This document shows, piece after piece, positions 45,537 through 54,934 of a stretch of DNA of 64,000 bases. The position numbers were made by a program, and so were the translations under genes. Where the stretch lies: assembly GCA_013203905.1 (NCBI GenBank), contig JABMPC010000051.1:1-64000 (forward strand). Reading direction: 5' to 3'. The notes under the pieces were generated by a model. The model was not told where the DNA came from. It worked only from the letters and a program-made list of their open reading frames with translations, and did no database searches. Every line of letters starts with the position of its first letter. Within the stretch, counting starts at the first letter, position 1. Source of the stretch: Chlorobium sp. Its GTDB lineage: Bacteria > Bacteroidota > Chlorobiia > Chlorobiales > Chlorobiaceae.

Positions 45537-48500
45537 ATGACAAAAAGAGCCCCACTGACGCCTGAAAAAAAAACCGCGCAAAAGCGGCAGGAAACCGGTG
45601 CGCGCAATATGAAGCCCCGTTCATCAGAACAGCTCATGACCTCTCTGTCAGGTCTCTTCATCAGCGTACGCTATGAGGAAATTGAGGGCATGGTCAACAG
45701 CACGCTCAGCCTCATCGGGGAATTCATAGGAGCCGACCGCAGCTACATCTTTGAATTCAGCGACGATCTGCAGCTCATGGACAATACGCATGAGTGGTGC
45801 ACAGCGGGCATAGAGCCCCAGATAGGAATCCTCAAGGGCCTACCGACCGACATCTTCCCATGGTGGATGGAACATGTCTACAGCAATCAGATCATACTGA
45901 TTCCCAAAATATCCGAACTGCCCCCGGAGGCGGCGGCCGAAAAAGAAATTCTTGAAGCCCAGGATGTTAAATCCCTGATTGTCATCCCGCTCTCTTCCGG
46001 ACTGACTCCTTTCGGTTACATAGGCCTTGATGCAGTCGAAAAAGAACTGGTATGGCAAGACGACATCATCCCCGCACTCAAATTCGCGGGCGGCATCATA
46101 GCCAACGCTCTGCTTCGGCAGCGGGCAGAACGCTGCATTCATGCAGAGCTTGAGCTTGCAATCAAGCTCAACGCCACCACATCGTTTCAGAAGACCCTCC
46201 AATACTGCCTTGAGGCGGCAATGCCCGTATCAGGCATGGACTGCGGAGGAATATACCTGTTCAACAAACAGCAAAAGCAGCTCAACCTTGTCTATCACAA
46301 AGGACTTTCAGAGACATTCCTCAAAAAAACCTCATCCTTTGCCGCCGACTCGCCCTATATGCAGCTGCTTACCAAGGGAGAGCCACTCTATGAGCAACTC
46401 CGCAACATCCTCTCTATTGACCCGGAAACTCTGGAACGCGAAAAACTCCAGACGGCGGCCATCATCCCGATCACCTCGAAGGGCGAAATCATCGGAAGCC
46501 TCAATGTGGCCTCGCACACACTCCGTCAAGTGCCGGAATATGCCCGCAAGGCCCTTGAAGCCGTCACGGCCCATATCGGCGCCGCCATCATGCATACCCG
46601 TCATCAGGAGGATATTGCTTCAGCAAAAAGCAATTTTGAACTGCTTTTCGACACCATTGACAACCTTCTCTTCATTGTCAGCACGGAGGGATTGATTGTC
46701 CACACCAACTCAACGACACAGAAACGGCTCGGCTATTCGGCCGAAGAGATTCATGGCCGCCATGTGCTCGAATTCCATCCGCCCGACCAGAGAGAGAAGG
46801 CGCAAGTCAATATCGAAGCGATGCTTGCCGGCACAGGCGACACCTGCCTTGTACCGCTGCAGACCGCCGAAGGAAAACTCATTCCCGTTGAAACCCGCAT
46901 TAACAGCGGCATATGGAACGACCAGCCGGTTCTGTTCGGCATCAGCCGTGACATTTCAGAACAGATTCTCTCAGAACAGAACCTCACGGAAAGCGAACAG
47001 CGATTCCGACAGCTGACCGACAACCTGCCCCTTCCTCTCTTTGAAATCGACAGGGCGGGAATTGTCACCTACAGCAACAAAAAAGGCTCCGAAGTATTCG
47101 GCTACAGCCCTGAAGAATTTGCCGACAGCTTCTCGATTTTCCGTTTTGCCATCCCAGAGGAACTGCCGAGAGTAAAAAAGAACATGGGAGTTCTGGCCGC
47201 CGGAGAGCGCTTCTCAAATGCCCATGAATACACCGCCCTCCGCAAGGATGGAACCACATTTCCAACCGTCCTCTACAGCTCTGCAATTATCAAACACGGG
47301 ATGTTTGCCGGAGTCAGGGGCATCTCGGTTGACTTGACCAACCTGAAAAAAGCCGAAGAGGCCCTTCAGAACATGGCCATCAAGGAACGGATGGTCAGGG
47401 AGTTCCAAACACTGATCGACAACATTCCCGGAGCGGCCTACCGAATCAACGCCGAAGGAAAAACAACCATTCTCTCCATGGTCAAAGAGCTCCTCGCCGA
47501 CTTCACAAAAGAGGAGCTTGAAACCCGGCTGTTTGAGGGCATGGAGCTCATCCATCCCGAAGACCGCCATGTGGTTGAAACCTCCAACCGCACCATCGGA
47601 CAGGCCGCCGCATCGGCAACGCTGACATACAGAATCATCTCTCCCGGCGGTGCGCTTCGATGGATTGAAGACCGCCGGACTCCCGCGTTTTCCAACAGCG
47701 GGGAATTTGCTGGCATTGACGGCATCCTGATTGACATCACCCGACGGGTAAAGACGCAGGAAGAAAAAGATGCACTTGAAACCCGCCTGCGCAATACCCA
47801 GCGGCTTGAAACCATCGGCACCCTGGCCGGAGGGATTGCCCATGACTTCAACAACATCCTCACACCCATGCTCGGTTATGCTGAAATGGGTCTTGCCTCC
47901 ATTGGAGAAGAGGACCCGCTGCATGACTATTTCAATGAAATCATTCATGCAGCCGAACGGGCAAAAAACCTTGTCGGGCAGGTTCTCACCTTCAGCCGCG
48001 CACAGGAAAGTGCTCCGACAGCCGTCCATATCCCAACCATTATTGACGAAGCGCTCAAGCTCCTCCGCCCCTCCATTCCTGCAACAACCACAATTCAAAA
48101 AGAGATTGACGCCTCCGCCCGAAACATTCTGGCTGATCCCTCCCAGATTCACCAGATCATCGTCAACCTCGCCGCCAATGCGTTTCAGGCGATGGAGGAA
48201 TCCGGAGGCACTCTCTCCATAAAGCTCCATGAAATGGTACCCGACCAGCAGCTTCGCCAGCTGCTCCCCTCACTGCGGGAGGCAACATATATACACTTAA
48301 GCATAGCCGACACCGGCGCAGGAATGGACCAGGCAACGCTGGAGCGGATATTTGAGCCGTTCTTCACCACCAAATCAGTTAACAAAGGAACCGGCCTCGG
48401 GCTTTCGGTGGTTCATGGCATCATCACCAGCTACAAAGGAGAAATAACGGTGGAAAGCTCCCTAGGAACAGGAACCGCTTTTCATGTCTATTTCCCGGTA

Positions 48501-48938
48501 ATTGAAGACAAGCTTGCTGCCATACCCGAAGAAAGCGCAATCGTGAGAGGAAACGGAAACATCCTGTTTGTTGACGACGAACAGGCAACCGTTACCATGA
48601 TGAAAACCCTGATTCCACAGCTCGGCTTCAGCATTGAATCGTTCAGCTCACCCCTGAATGCACTGGAGCGATACCGGGCAAATCCCGACACGATCGATCT
48701 GCTCATTACTGATCTGACCATGCCCGGAATGACCGGCATTGAACTAGCCGCAAAGACACACGAAATCAACCCTCAGCTTCCGGTCATTCTGATTACCGGA
48801 TACGGCAAGGACATTGAACTCACCACCCCTATCAACCGTTACGGCATCAGCCGCTTCCTGAAAAAGCCGGTCCGGCGCTCCGAGCTGGTCACAAGCATCA
48901 ACGAAGTCATTTCACCACACAATCCCACTGCAGCATGA
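45537..48938 (+). CDS. Hybrid sensor histidine kinase (GAF-GAF-PAS-PAS-PAS-HisKA-HATPase-REC)
   Basis: 1133 residues, soluble (no membrane helices). Two GAF-like domains (~40-195 and ~205-355) precede three PAS domains (~365-745). The kinase core has the phospho-acceptor His769 in GGIAHDFNNIL, the N box near residue 877, DTGAGM (~925) and GTGLGLSVVHGI (~952). A C-terminal receiver follows with FVDDE, phospho-acceptor Asp1059 (LLITDLTMPG) and FLKKP. It starts 40 bp after the SSS gene and its stop overlaps the next response regulator by 4 nt. The signal is unknown; cotranscription with the salvage cluster is possible. Confidence 0.92.
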   Translation: MTKRAPLTPEKKTAQKRQETGARNMKPRSSEQLMTSLSGLFISVRYEEIEGMVNSTLSLIGEFIGADRSYIFEFSDDLQLMDNTHEWCTAGIEPQIGILKGLPTDIFPWWMEHVYSNQIILIPKISELPPEAAAEKEILEAQDVKSLIVIPLSSGLTPFGYIGLDAVEKELVWQDDIIPALKFAGGIIANALLRQRAERCIHAELELAIKLNATTSFQKTLQYCLEAAMPVSGMDCGGIYLFNKQQKQLNLVYHKGLSETFLKKTSSFAADSPYMQLLTKGEPLYEQLRNILSIDPETLEREKLQTAAIIPITSKGEIIGSLNVASHTLRQVPEYARKALEAVTAHIGAAIMHTRHQEDIASAKSNFELLFDTIDNLLFIVSTEGLIVHTNSTTQKRLGYSAEEIHGRHVLEFHPPDQREKAQVNIEAMLAGTGDTCLVPLQTAEGKLIPVETRINSGIWNDQPVLFGISRDISEQILSEQNLTESEQRFRQLTDNLPLPLFEIDRAGIVTYSNKKGSEVFGYSPEEFADSFSIFRFAIPEELPRVKKNMGVLAAGERFSNAHEYTALRKDGTTFPTVLYSSAIIKHGMFAGVRGISVDLTNLKKAEEALQNMAIKERMVREFQTLIDNIPGAAYRINAEGKTTILSMVKELLADFTKEELETRLFEGMELIHPEDRHVVETSNRTIGQAAASATLTYRIISPGGALRWIEDRRTPAFSNSGEFAGIDGILIDITRRVKTQEEKDALETRLRNTQRLETIGTLAGGIAHDFNNILTPMLGYAEMGLASIGEEDPLHDYFNEIIHAAERAKNLVGQVLTFSRAQESAPTAVHIPTIIDEALKLLRPSIPATTTIQKEIDASARNILADPSQIHQIIVNLAANAFQAMEESGGTLSIKLHEMVPDQQLRQLLPSLREATYIHLSIADTGAGMDQATLERIFEPFFTTKSVNKGTGLGLSVVHGIITSYKGEITVESSLGTGTAFHVYFPVIEDKLAAIPEESAIVRGNGNILFVDDEQATVTMMKTLIPQLGFSIESFSSPLNALERYRANPDTIDLLITDLTMPGMTGIELAAKTHEINPQLPVILITGYGKDIELTTPINRYGISRFLKKPVRRSELVTSINEVISPHNPTAA

Positions 48939-49297
48939 ATATTCTTGTCATTGATGATGATCCCGCCGTCAGAAAATTCATCTGCACGACACTGAAACGG
49001 GAAGGACACCAGGTCATTGAGGCCGGCGATGGAATCACCGGCATCCAGATGCTCAATGAAAACAAGGGGATAACCCTCATGATAACCGACCTCATCATGC
49101 CCGAAAAAGAGGGGATTGAAACGATTATGGAGGTCCGAAAAACCCATCCCGACATCAAAATCATAGCCATTTCAGGGGGAGGGAAAGTCGGCCCCGAAAA
49201 CTTCCTGGTTCTGGCCGACGCGCTTGGAGCCGATGCAACCCTGAAAAAACCCTTCAGCGGTCAGGAGCTCCTCCTCAGCCTGAAGCTTCTTGACTGA
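48935..49297 (+). CDS. Single-domain response regulator (CheY-like)
   Basis: 120 residues, receiver only: acidic triad ILVIDDDPA (Asp7-9), phospho-acceptor Asp52 in LMITDLIMPEKEG, the Ser of ISGGGKVG, and the Lys of LKKPFSG. There is no DNA-binding output domain. Translation is coupled to the hybrid kinase by an ATGA overlap, so the two are probably partners in a phosphorelay that ends at an unseen output protein. Confidence 0.92.
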   Translation: MNILVIDDDPAVRKFICTTLKREGHQVIEAGDGITGIQMLNENKGITLMITDLIMPEKEGIETIMEVRKTHPDIKIIAISGGGKVGPENFLVLADALGADATLKKPFSGQELLLSLKLLD

Positions 49298-49331
49298 GCC
49301 AAGGAGGGATGGCATATATGATGGGGAATCC

Positions 49332-50027
49332 TCAGCTCAGCTTGTCGTAACAGTAATCAAGGCTCTCCTGGGGAGCCTCATCTCCACTGACAACCTCAAA
49401 GGTTCTGTTGCGGGCATTGTCCACCCAGAGAGAGAGCACAAGAAGTTCGGCAACATCAGACCGGTTCGTCCAGCCGTTCCACATATGGTCGCCCTGACCA
49501 ACAAGCATACGATGCTGCAGTGGCTCTCCATCCTTCAGCCCGCCTGGACGGACAATTGTATAACTCCTCCCCTCTCCTGAAAAGAGTTCCCGCACATGCT
49601 TTTCAGCTGCCGCTTTCATCAGGAGCACTCCACCAAACAGGTTCAGCGGATGGTACCACCGGGTCACCGCCAGTGAACTCACAAGGCCGAAATGGCGAAC
49701 ACCCGCTGCAACTGCAGCATCAGCCAGACGAATAACTCCGTCACGGTCAACCTCCGCAGGGGAAGACTCTCCGCTGATAGAGCTTGAACCAAGTGCCGAA
49801 ATAACTGCCGAGCACCCCGTCACCGCCCTGTCAAGTGCAGCACGATCTCCTACCCGTCCCACCGCAATCTCCACATCTGCCTCAAACACCGAAGCTTTTT
49901 CGGCCGAGCCCACAAGCGCCCTCACCGGAATGCCGTAATGTTGCAGGCGCCTTACCACCCATTGCCCCGTCCGTCCTGTTGCCCCGGCAACAAGAACCTT
50001 TTCTATAGTGCCTTCTGTCCTTTTCAT
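49332..50027 (-). CDS. NAD(P)-binding atypical SDR (NmrA/Ycf39-like)
   Basis: 231 residues from ATG 50027. The Rossmann motif VLVAGATGRTGQWVV is of the atypical SDR type (GATGxTG). The classical YxxxK active site is not evident. Members act as NAD(P)-sensing or isoprenoid/chlorophyll assembly proteins, e.g. the Ycf39 group in phototrophs. It is convergent with the response regulator and divergent from the pentapeptide gene. The specific role cannot be read. Confidence 0.83.
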   Translation of the reverse strand: MKRTEGTIEKVLVAGATGRTGQWVVRRLQHYGIPVRALVGSAEKASVFEADVEIAVGRVGDRAALDRAVTGCSAVISALGSSSISGESSPAEVDRDGVIRLADAAVAAGVRHFGLVSSLAVTRWYHPLNLFGGVLLMKAAAEKHVRELFSGEGRSYTIVRPGGLKDGEPLQHRMLVGQGDHMWNGWTNRSDVAELLVLSLWVDNARNRTFEVVSGDEAPQESLDYCYDKLS

Positions 50028-50200
50028 ATGCCTCACTGAATTGAGAATTTTTATGTCTACCAGCTTTCACCCTATTCTATAGCATTAAACCTGCAGAGCA
50101 GGGGGAAAGTTTCTCTCGAGAGGTGAAATTTCATTACTTTAGTCAATACAGGAGGCGGCCTGCACCCGCCAGGCAACCGTTCATACAAACCATACGCGGC

Positions 50201-51526
50201 ATGACATTCAAAAGAATAGCAGCCATTCTGATGCTGCCGACAATACTGATATTCCTCTCAGCAGAGGCAACAGCCTTCAACCGGGCAAGTCTTGAGCTTC
50301 TCAAAAAAGATGTTGCCGAATGGAATGCCATGCGAAGCAAGAGCCCGGAAAGCGCCATAGACCTCTACAAAGCCGACCTTGAAGATGCGGAACTCAACGG
50401 GGCAAACCTCAGCAGAACAATTCTTGTCCGTGCCGATCTCTCCGGAGCCCAGCTTGATGAAGCCGACTTGAGCGGCTCCAATCTTGCCATGTCGTTCATC
50501 AAAAAAACCGACATGAAAGAGGCCAACCTGTCGGGCTCCTGGCTGAACAAAGCCAACCTGAAAAACTCATATATGGTCAAGGCATCGCTCCATCGAAGCA
50601 GCCTTGAAGGGGCAAACCTCCGATGGGCCAGATTGAGGGGCGCCGACCTGAGAGACACAAACCTCTCCAACGCCATACTCTTTGAAACCGACTTCACAGA
50701 GGCCGACCTACGGGGCGCCAACCTGAAGGGGGCAACTTTTCTTCCAAACGCAGTTCTGCAGGGAGCAAGCTTCTCTGCAGGAACCATTCTGCCCTCCGGA
50801 AAACCGGCAGACCGGGGGTGGTGCACGAGGCATGGCGCCCGCTTCGACCAGAACTTCACCTCTTCCAATGCATCCATACAGGCCCCTCCAGTGGAACTGC
50901 CCGCAACAGCTACCATGACGCCCGCCTCAGCCAGAACCGGAATGAACGCCGCCGGCATACGCGAGCAGGAACTGCTGCGGGATGATGTGGAGGCATGGAA
51001 CCGCCTGCGCAGCAGCCGACCTGAGATGACCCTCACCATGGAAAAGGAAAAACTTGAACGGGCCAGTCTCAGAGGCGCAGACCTGAAGAAAGCACTCCTC
51101 TCCGGGAGCAGTTTCGCCGGCGCAATGCTTGACGCTGCTGACTTGACAGGGGCTGATCTGCGCAATGCAAACTTCCGAAAAGCCGACATGAAGGGAGCCC
51201 GACTCCAGGAAGCGAACCTCCAGAAAGCCAACTTCGACCGCGCATTTCTGAAGGAAGCGGACCTCAGCGGGGCCAACCTTTCCGGAGCAATGCTCTACGG
51301 AGCAACGCTTTCGGGCGCAAATCTCAATGGAGCACTTCTTGAGGGAGCATCGCTCTTTGAGGCAGACCTTTCCGGAGCAGACCTCTCAGGGGCCAACCTG
51401 AAAGGGGCCAACATCATGGATGCCGATTTTTCAGGCGCAACCCTGTCGCCACACACAATCCTCCCCTCAGGCAAGGCTGCCACCAGATCATGGGCAGTCA
51501 TGAACAGAGCGACACTCATTCCCTGA
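50201..51526 (+). CDS. Secreted pentapeptide-repeat protein with internal duplication
   Basis: 441 residues from ATG 50201. A signal peptide (MTFKRIAAILMLPTILIFLSAEATA) is followed by two similar halves. Each begins with a capping segment (LLKKDVAEWNAMRSKSPE; LLRDDVEAWNRLRSSRPE), continues with ~20-25 A(D/N)LxG-type pentapeptide repeats forming a right-handed square helix, and ends with an ILPSGK-A-TR/RGW motif. The two halves are joined by a Pro/Thr/Ala-rich linker (~225-265). It is likely periplasmic and structural or protein-binding; function unknown. Confidence 0.9.
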   Translation: MTFKRIAAILMLPTILIFLSAEATAFNRASLELLKKDVAEWNAMRSKSPESAIDLYKADLEDAELNGANLSRTILVRADLSGAQLDEADLSGSNLAMSFIKKTDMKEANLSGSWLNKANLKNSYMVKASLHRSSLEGANLRWARLRGADLRDTNLSNAILFETDFTEADLRGANLKGATFLPNAVLQGASFSAGTILPSGKPADRGWCTRHGARFDQNFTSSNASIQAPPVELPATATMTPASARTGMNAAGIREQELLRDDVEAWNRLRSSRPEMTLTMEKEKLERASLRGADLKKALLSGSSFAGAMLDAADLTGADLRNANFRKADMKGARLQEANLQKANFDRAFLKEADLSGANLSGAMLYGATLSGANLNGALLEGASLFEADLSGADLSGANLKGANIMDADFSGATLSPHTILPSGKAATRSWAVMNRATLIP

Positions 51527-51544
51527 CAGAAAAAAGGAGAACCA

Positions 51545-51778
51545 ATGGCAAATATCCTTGTTGCAAGCTATTACAGCCGGTGGGACATCAAAAACCACAC
51601 AGGGCGCATCGCACTCTATGACTCAGCAAATCAGGAGATTGAGAACCATGCGTTCAGCGAACCGGCAGAATTTCAAGTAATCGTCAGCATGCTGCGCAAC
51701 GAAAAACCCCTCTGGTATGAAACAGAGGCGAAACATCTAAGGACAGGAAATGAGCCTACGGGTGAAGGGGAGAGGTAA
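51545..51778 (+). CDS. Small conserved protein of unknown function
   Basis: 77 residues preceded by a good ribosome site (AAAGGAG, 6-7 nt before the ATG). Starts MANILVASYYSRWDIKNHTGRIALYDS. No known domain, signal peptide or membrane helix. It follows the pentapeptide gene by 18 bp and is probably cotranscribed with it. Confidence 0.65.
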   Translation: MANILVASYYSRWDIKNHTGRIALYDSANQEIENHAFSEPAEFQVIVSMLRNEKPLWYETEAKHLRTGNEPTGEGER

Positions 51779-51803
51779 AAAGAACCGTCTGAGAGCAAGA
51801 GGA

Positions 51804-52094
51804 TTATGCTTCCGTAAGTGAGGGAAACCGCTTTCTGAACAGAAGACTGCCAAGCAGGCGGGCGCGTGTTATATTCCGGTCATTCGTGCTGAGCCGATGT
51901 TTTTTACCCGTACGGGTTATCACATCAATGGTACCGTCGCTGTTAACTTCGGTTACCGTCCAGAATTTATCCACCACATAATGGTATTCTTCCCCCCGCT
52001 CAAGAGGGTATACCTGTCGCGCCCGGGGTCCAGGACTGAGCGAACTCTTCGGCTTGTGGTATACAATTGGATCACCAACCCTGAAATGCATCAT
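51804..52094 (-). CDS. Small hypothetical protein
   Basis: 96 residues. The start ATGATG is preceded by AAAGGAGGT, an almost perfect anti-Shine-Dalgarno match, so the start is well supported. The content is beta-rich and basic (FRVGDPIVYHKP..., VDKFWTVTEVNSDGTIDVITRTGKKHRL), resembling a small SH3/KOW-like barrel. Convergent with the preceding small gene. Function unknown. Confidence 0.75.
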   Translation of the reverse strand: MMHFRVGDPIVYHKPKSSLSPGPRARQVYPLERGEEYHYVVDKFWTVTEVNSDGTIDVITRTGKKHRLSTNDRNITRARLLGSLLFRKRFPSLTEA

Positions 52095-52155
52095 CTCTAC
52101 CTCCTTTCCGGCTCCTTGACCGACTCATGATAGTACATAATTATTTCTAAAACAG

Positions 52156-52193
52156 AACCGATCAGCAATGTAGCACATGCCGATCGGTTTCAC
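52156..52193 (-). terminator. Possible terminator after the HTH-PAS gene
   Basis: AACCGATC and GATCGGTT form an 8-bp stem around a partly self-complementary loop, followed on the minus strand by CTGTTTTAG. It lies ~35 nt downstream of the HTH-PAS stop. Confidence 0.5.
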
Positions 52194-52228
52194 AAATTTT
52201 TTGGAAACATCAGGGAGAGAACAAGGGG

Positions 52229-52912
52229 CTAACAGCAGGCCTTTCTAAGAATCATTGTGTATTCGTTCATATCCGACATCGGCCTGTTCCTGATGAAAAG
52301 GCTCCAGTCAACCTGCATATATCCACCGGCACCGGTCCTGAACTTTGAACTGAAAGAGAGAATGTCTTCCTCAATGCGCTCTGCACGCATAACACTCTCA
52401 ACATCGGGAAAATCCTCCGGATGAATGAGCGTCTGAAGCCGCGCTTCGACAAGCGCATTCTTCTCATAGAGCAGAAATTTCTCAAGCGAACCGGTCAGCT
52501 CCACAATCCGGCACTCACTGTCAAGAACCGCATACGCCTCAATACCCCGGGAGTACATTCCATCATGACGAACCATATGCAGGCTTACCTCTCGCAAAAG
52601 TCGCTCAATATCCATGCGATAGCGCGACAGCATAAGAGCCCCGCCAAGATGCGTCTCCGAAGCCGAACCCGAATAGCCGTTCAGCATCCACTCAATATCC
52701 GCACCGTCATTTTCAAGACGCGTCAGCATTTTTTTTCCCGGCATACACCGCCCTTTCAGGTAGGGCGTCATCTGTGCAGGATATTTTATGCCTACCGCCC
52801 GGCAGAATGCATTCACAGAGCCATGCTTGCGCAGAATGTATTCTCTAAGTCTGATCTGAAAGCCCTGCCGTGATGACTCGGATGCTTGTTGATAACTGGA
52901 AGATGGTGACAT
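52229..52912 (-). CDS. HTH-PAS regulatory protein
   Basis: 227 residues. The N-terminal ~80 residues look like a Cro/CI-type helix-turn-helix (LREYILRKHGSVNAFCRAVGIKYPAQMTPYLKGR). The C-terminal part is a PAS fold (AYAVLDSECRIVELTGSLEKFLLYEKNALVEARLQTLIHPEDFPDVE). This suggests a one-component DNA-binding regulator with a small-molecule or redox sensor. Ligand and targets are unknown. Confidence 0.78.
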   Translation of the reverse strand: MSPSSSYQQASESSRQGFQIRLREYILRKHGSVNAFCRAVGIKYPAQMTPYLKGRCMPGKKMLTRLENDGADIEWMLNGYSGSASETHLGGALMLSRYRMDIERLLREVSLHMVRHDGMYSRGIEAYAVLDSECRIVELTGSLEKFLLYEKNALVEARLQTLIHPEDFPDVESVMRAERIEEDILSFSSKFRTGAGGYMQVDWSLFIRNRPMSDMNEYTMILRKACC

Positions 52913-53008
52913 GGGGAAACCTTATTTGTTCATCTTAAGCAATATTACCTACAACTACCCACAGAGCCAAACTGTTCCACCCTCGCCTGCCCTCAGCAAG
53001 AAACACCG

Positions 53009-54934
53009 TCAGATCTGCACCTGCACACCGATTTCAATCACCTGTCCGGAAGGAAGCCCGTAATACGCCGTAGCACTCAATGCATTCCTGGCCATGAGAG
53101 CAAAAAACTTCTTGCGGGAAGGGAATAGTTTCGTCTTCTCGTCAGCCACAATTTTCTCCCTGCTCAGGAAAAAGCTGATTGCCTCGGGCTTGAAATTCAG
53201 ACCATGATCATTTGCCAACTCCAACACCTGACGAATATTGGGATACTCCAGAAAACCGTAACGGGCAACAACCTGCGTAAAACCGCCCTTAAGCCTCACC
53301 ACCTCAACCTTCCGGCTGTTGGGTACCCTCGGAACCCGCTCATTGCTGAAATGGAACAGAGCAATTTCAGAATGGAGCACCTTGTTATGGCGGAGATTGT
53401 GGAGCAGAGCTATGGGCACAATGTCGGGATTTGCCGTCAGGTAAACCGCCTGACCCGGTACCCGTTGCGGCTCCTGAAGGGCAAGACTGCTCATAAACTC
53501 GTCAACCGTCAGCGTTCGATCCTGGAGCTGACGCATAAGCAGCTGACGCCCCTGCTTCCAAGTGTTCATAAGCGTAAACATAAGCAGACCGACCGCCAGC
53601 GGGAACCAGGCTCCATGGAAAAGCTTACTCATGCTGGCCCCGAAAAAAGAGAGGTCAACGACGGCAAAAAGGCTTACCAGCACCCAGAGCACTGGCGGGC
53701 GCCACTTCCAGAGGTCGCGGGCAACAAAGAAAAAAAGGATGGTGGAAATCAGCATGGTAGTCGTCATGCTGGCGCCATAGGCTGCCGCAAGCCGGCTGGA
53801 GGAGCCAAATCCCAGAACAAGCCCGATAGTGGCAGCCATAAGCGCCCAATTGGCCGCCGGAACATAAATCTGACCGATATGGCTGGCTGAGGTATGGGTC
53901 ACCGTCAAACGAGGCAAATACCCCAGCTGCATTGCCTGCTGGGTTATGGAGTATACCCCTGTAATCAGCGCCTGCGAAGCAATGACGGTCGCCACCGTGG
54001 CCAGCAGAACCATTGGAATCATTGCCCATGAAGGCACCAGAGCATAAAAGGGATGGCTTGAGGCCTCGGGTGAGCCAATGAGAAAAGCTCCCTGCCCGAA
54101 ATAGTTTAAGAGTAGGGCGGGAAGAACAAAAACCACCCAGGTCAGCCGGATAGGCCGACGACCAAAATGGCCCATATCAGCATAGAGAGCCTCAGCACCG
54201 GTAACAGCCAGAAACACCGCGCCCAGCACCAGAAAACCATGAACCTGATTGTTGAACAGAAAACTGATGCCGTACCAAGGCATGACTGCCTCAAGAATCT
54301 GCGGGTACTTAATTATCTGAACAAGGCCAAGCGCACCGAGACAGAAAAACCAGAGCAGAATGATGGGGCCGAACAGCGCACCCAGACGGGCAGTCCCATT
54401 GTGCTGAAAGAGAAAGAGACCGGCCAGAATGACCACCGTTGCCGGAATGACCATATCGGCAAAATCCGGCGCAATGATCTGCAGCCCCTCCGTTGCGCTC
54501 AACACTGAAATGGCAGGGGTAATCATCGCCTCCCCCAGAAGAACGGATGCACCGAACAGACCGATGGATACCAGTACCCAGCGGTCTCTTTTTTTCTCTT
54601 TGCACTGACCTATGATAAGGGCCGTAAGGGCAAGAATCCCCCCTTCGCCCTCATTGTCGGCACGCATGATGAAAGTCAGATACTTCAGACTGACGATCAG
54701 GATCAAGGCCCAGAAAAGAAGGGAAAGGACCCCAAGGATATTGGCATTTGAAGCCGCTATGCCGTAATCGCCATGGAAACACTCCCGGATTGCATAAAGC
54801 GGACTGGTCCCGATATCGCCGAACACCACCCCAAGAGCGGCAAGCGAAATCCCGGCCAATTTTTTCATCCCGCCCGCACCGTCAGGAACAGTGCTGTCAG
54901 TGCGACTCTCAGGGCCTGCTGCGTTTACGGACAT
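53009..54934 (-). CDS. kup: KUP-family potassium uptake protein
   Basis: 641 residues. The N-terminal signature LAALGVVFGDIGTSPLYAIRECF is followed by 12 membrane helices (~30-450) and a cytoplasmic tail of ~190 residues ending ARNALSATAYYGLPSGQVIEIGVQVQI. It takes up K+ with protons. The start may be 54934 or the ATG at 54868 (MKKLAGISL). It stands alone on the minus strand. Related copies of its last ~35 codons occur in two repeats at 59.1-59.3 and 63.55-63.76 kb. Confidence 0.93.
   Translation of the reverse strand: MSVNAAGPESRTDSTVPDGAGGMKKLAGISLAALGVVFGDIGTSPLYAIRECFHGDYGIAASNANILGVLSLLFWALILIVSLKYLTFIMRADNEGEGGILALTALIIGQCKEKKRDRWVLVSIGLFGASVLLGEAMITPAISVLSATEGLQIIAPDFADMVIPATVVILAGLFLFQHNGTARLGALFGPIILLWFFCLGALGLVQIIKYPQILEAVMPWYGISFLFNNQVHGFLVLGAVFLAVTGAEALYADMGHFGRRPIRLTWVVFVLPALLLNYFGQGAFLIGSPEASSHPFYALVPSWAMIPMVLLATVATVIASQALITGVYSITQQAMQLGYLPRLTVTHTSASHIGQIYVPAANWALMAATIGLVLGFGSSSRLAAAYGASMTTTMLISTILFFFVARDLWKWRPPVLWVLVSLFAVVDLSFFGASMSKLFHGAWFPLAVGLLMFTLMNTWKQGRQLLMRQLQDRTLTVDEFMSSLALQEPQRVPGQAVYLTANPDIVPIALLHNLRHNKVLHSEIALFHFSNERVPRVPNSRKVEVVRLKGGFTQVVARYGFLEYPNIRQVLELANDHGLNFKPEAISFFLSREKIVADEKTKLFPSRKKFFALMARNALSATAYYGLPSGQVIEIGVQVQI

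Noticed and set aside
47214-48230. 338-residue minus-strand open frame
   Set aside because: Antisense to the kinase core of the hybrid sensor, whose motifs are all intact; no independent coding signal.
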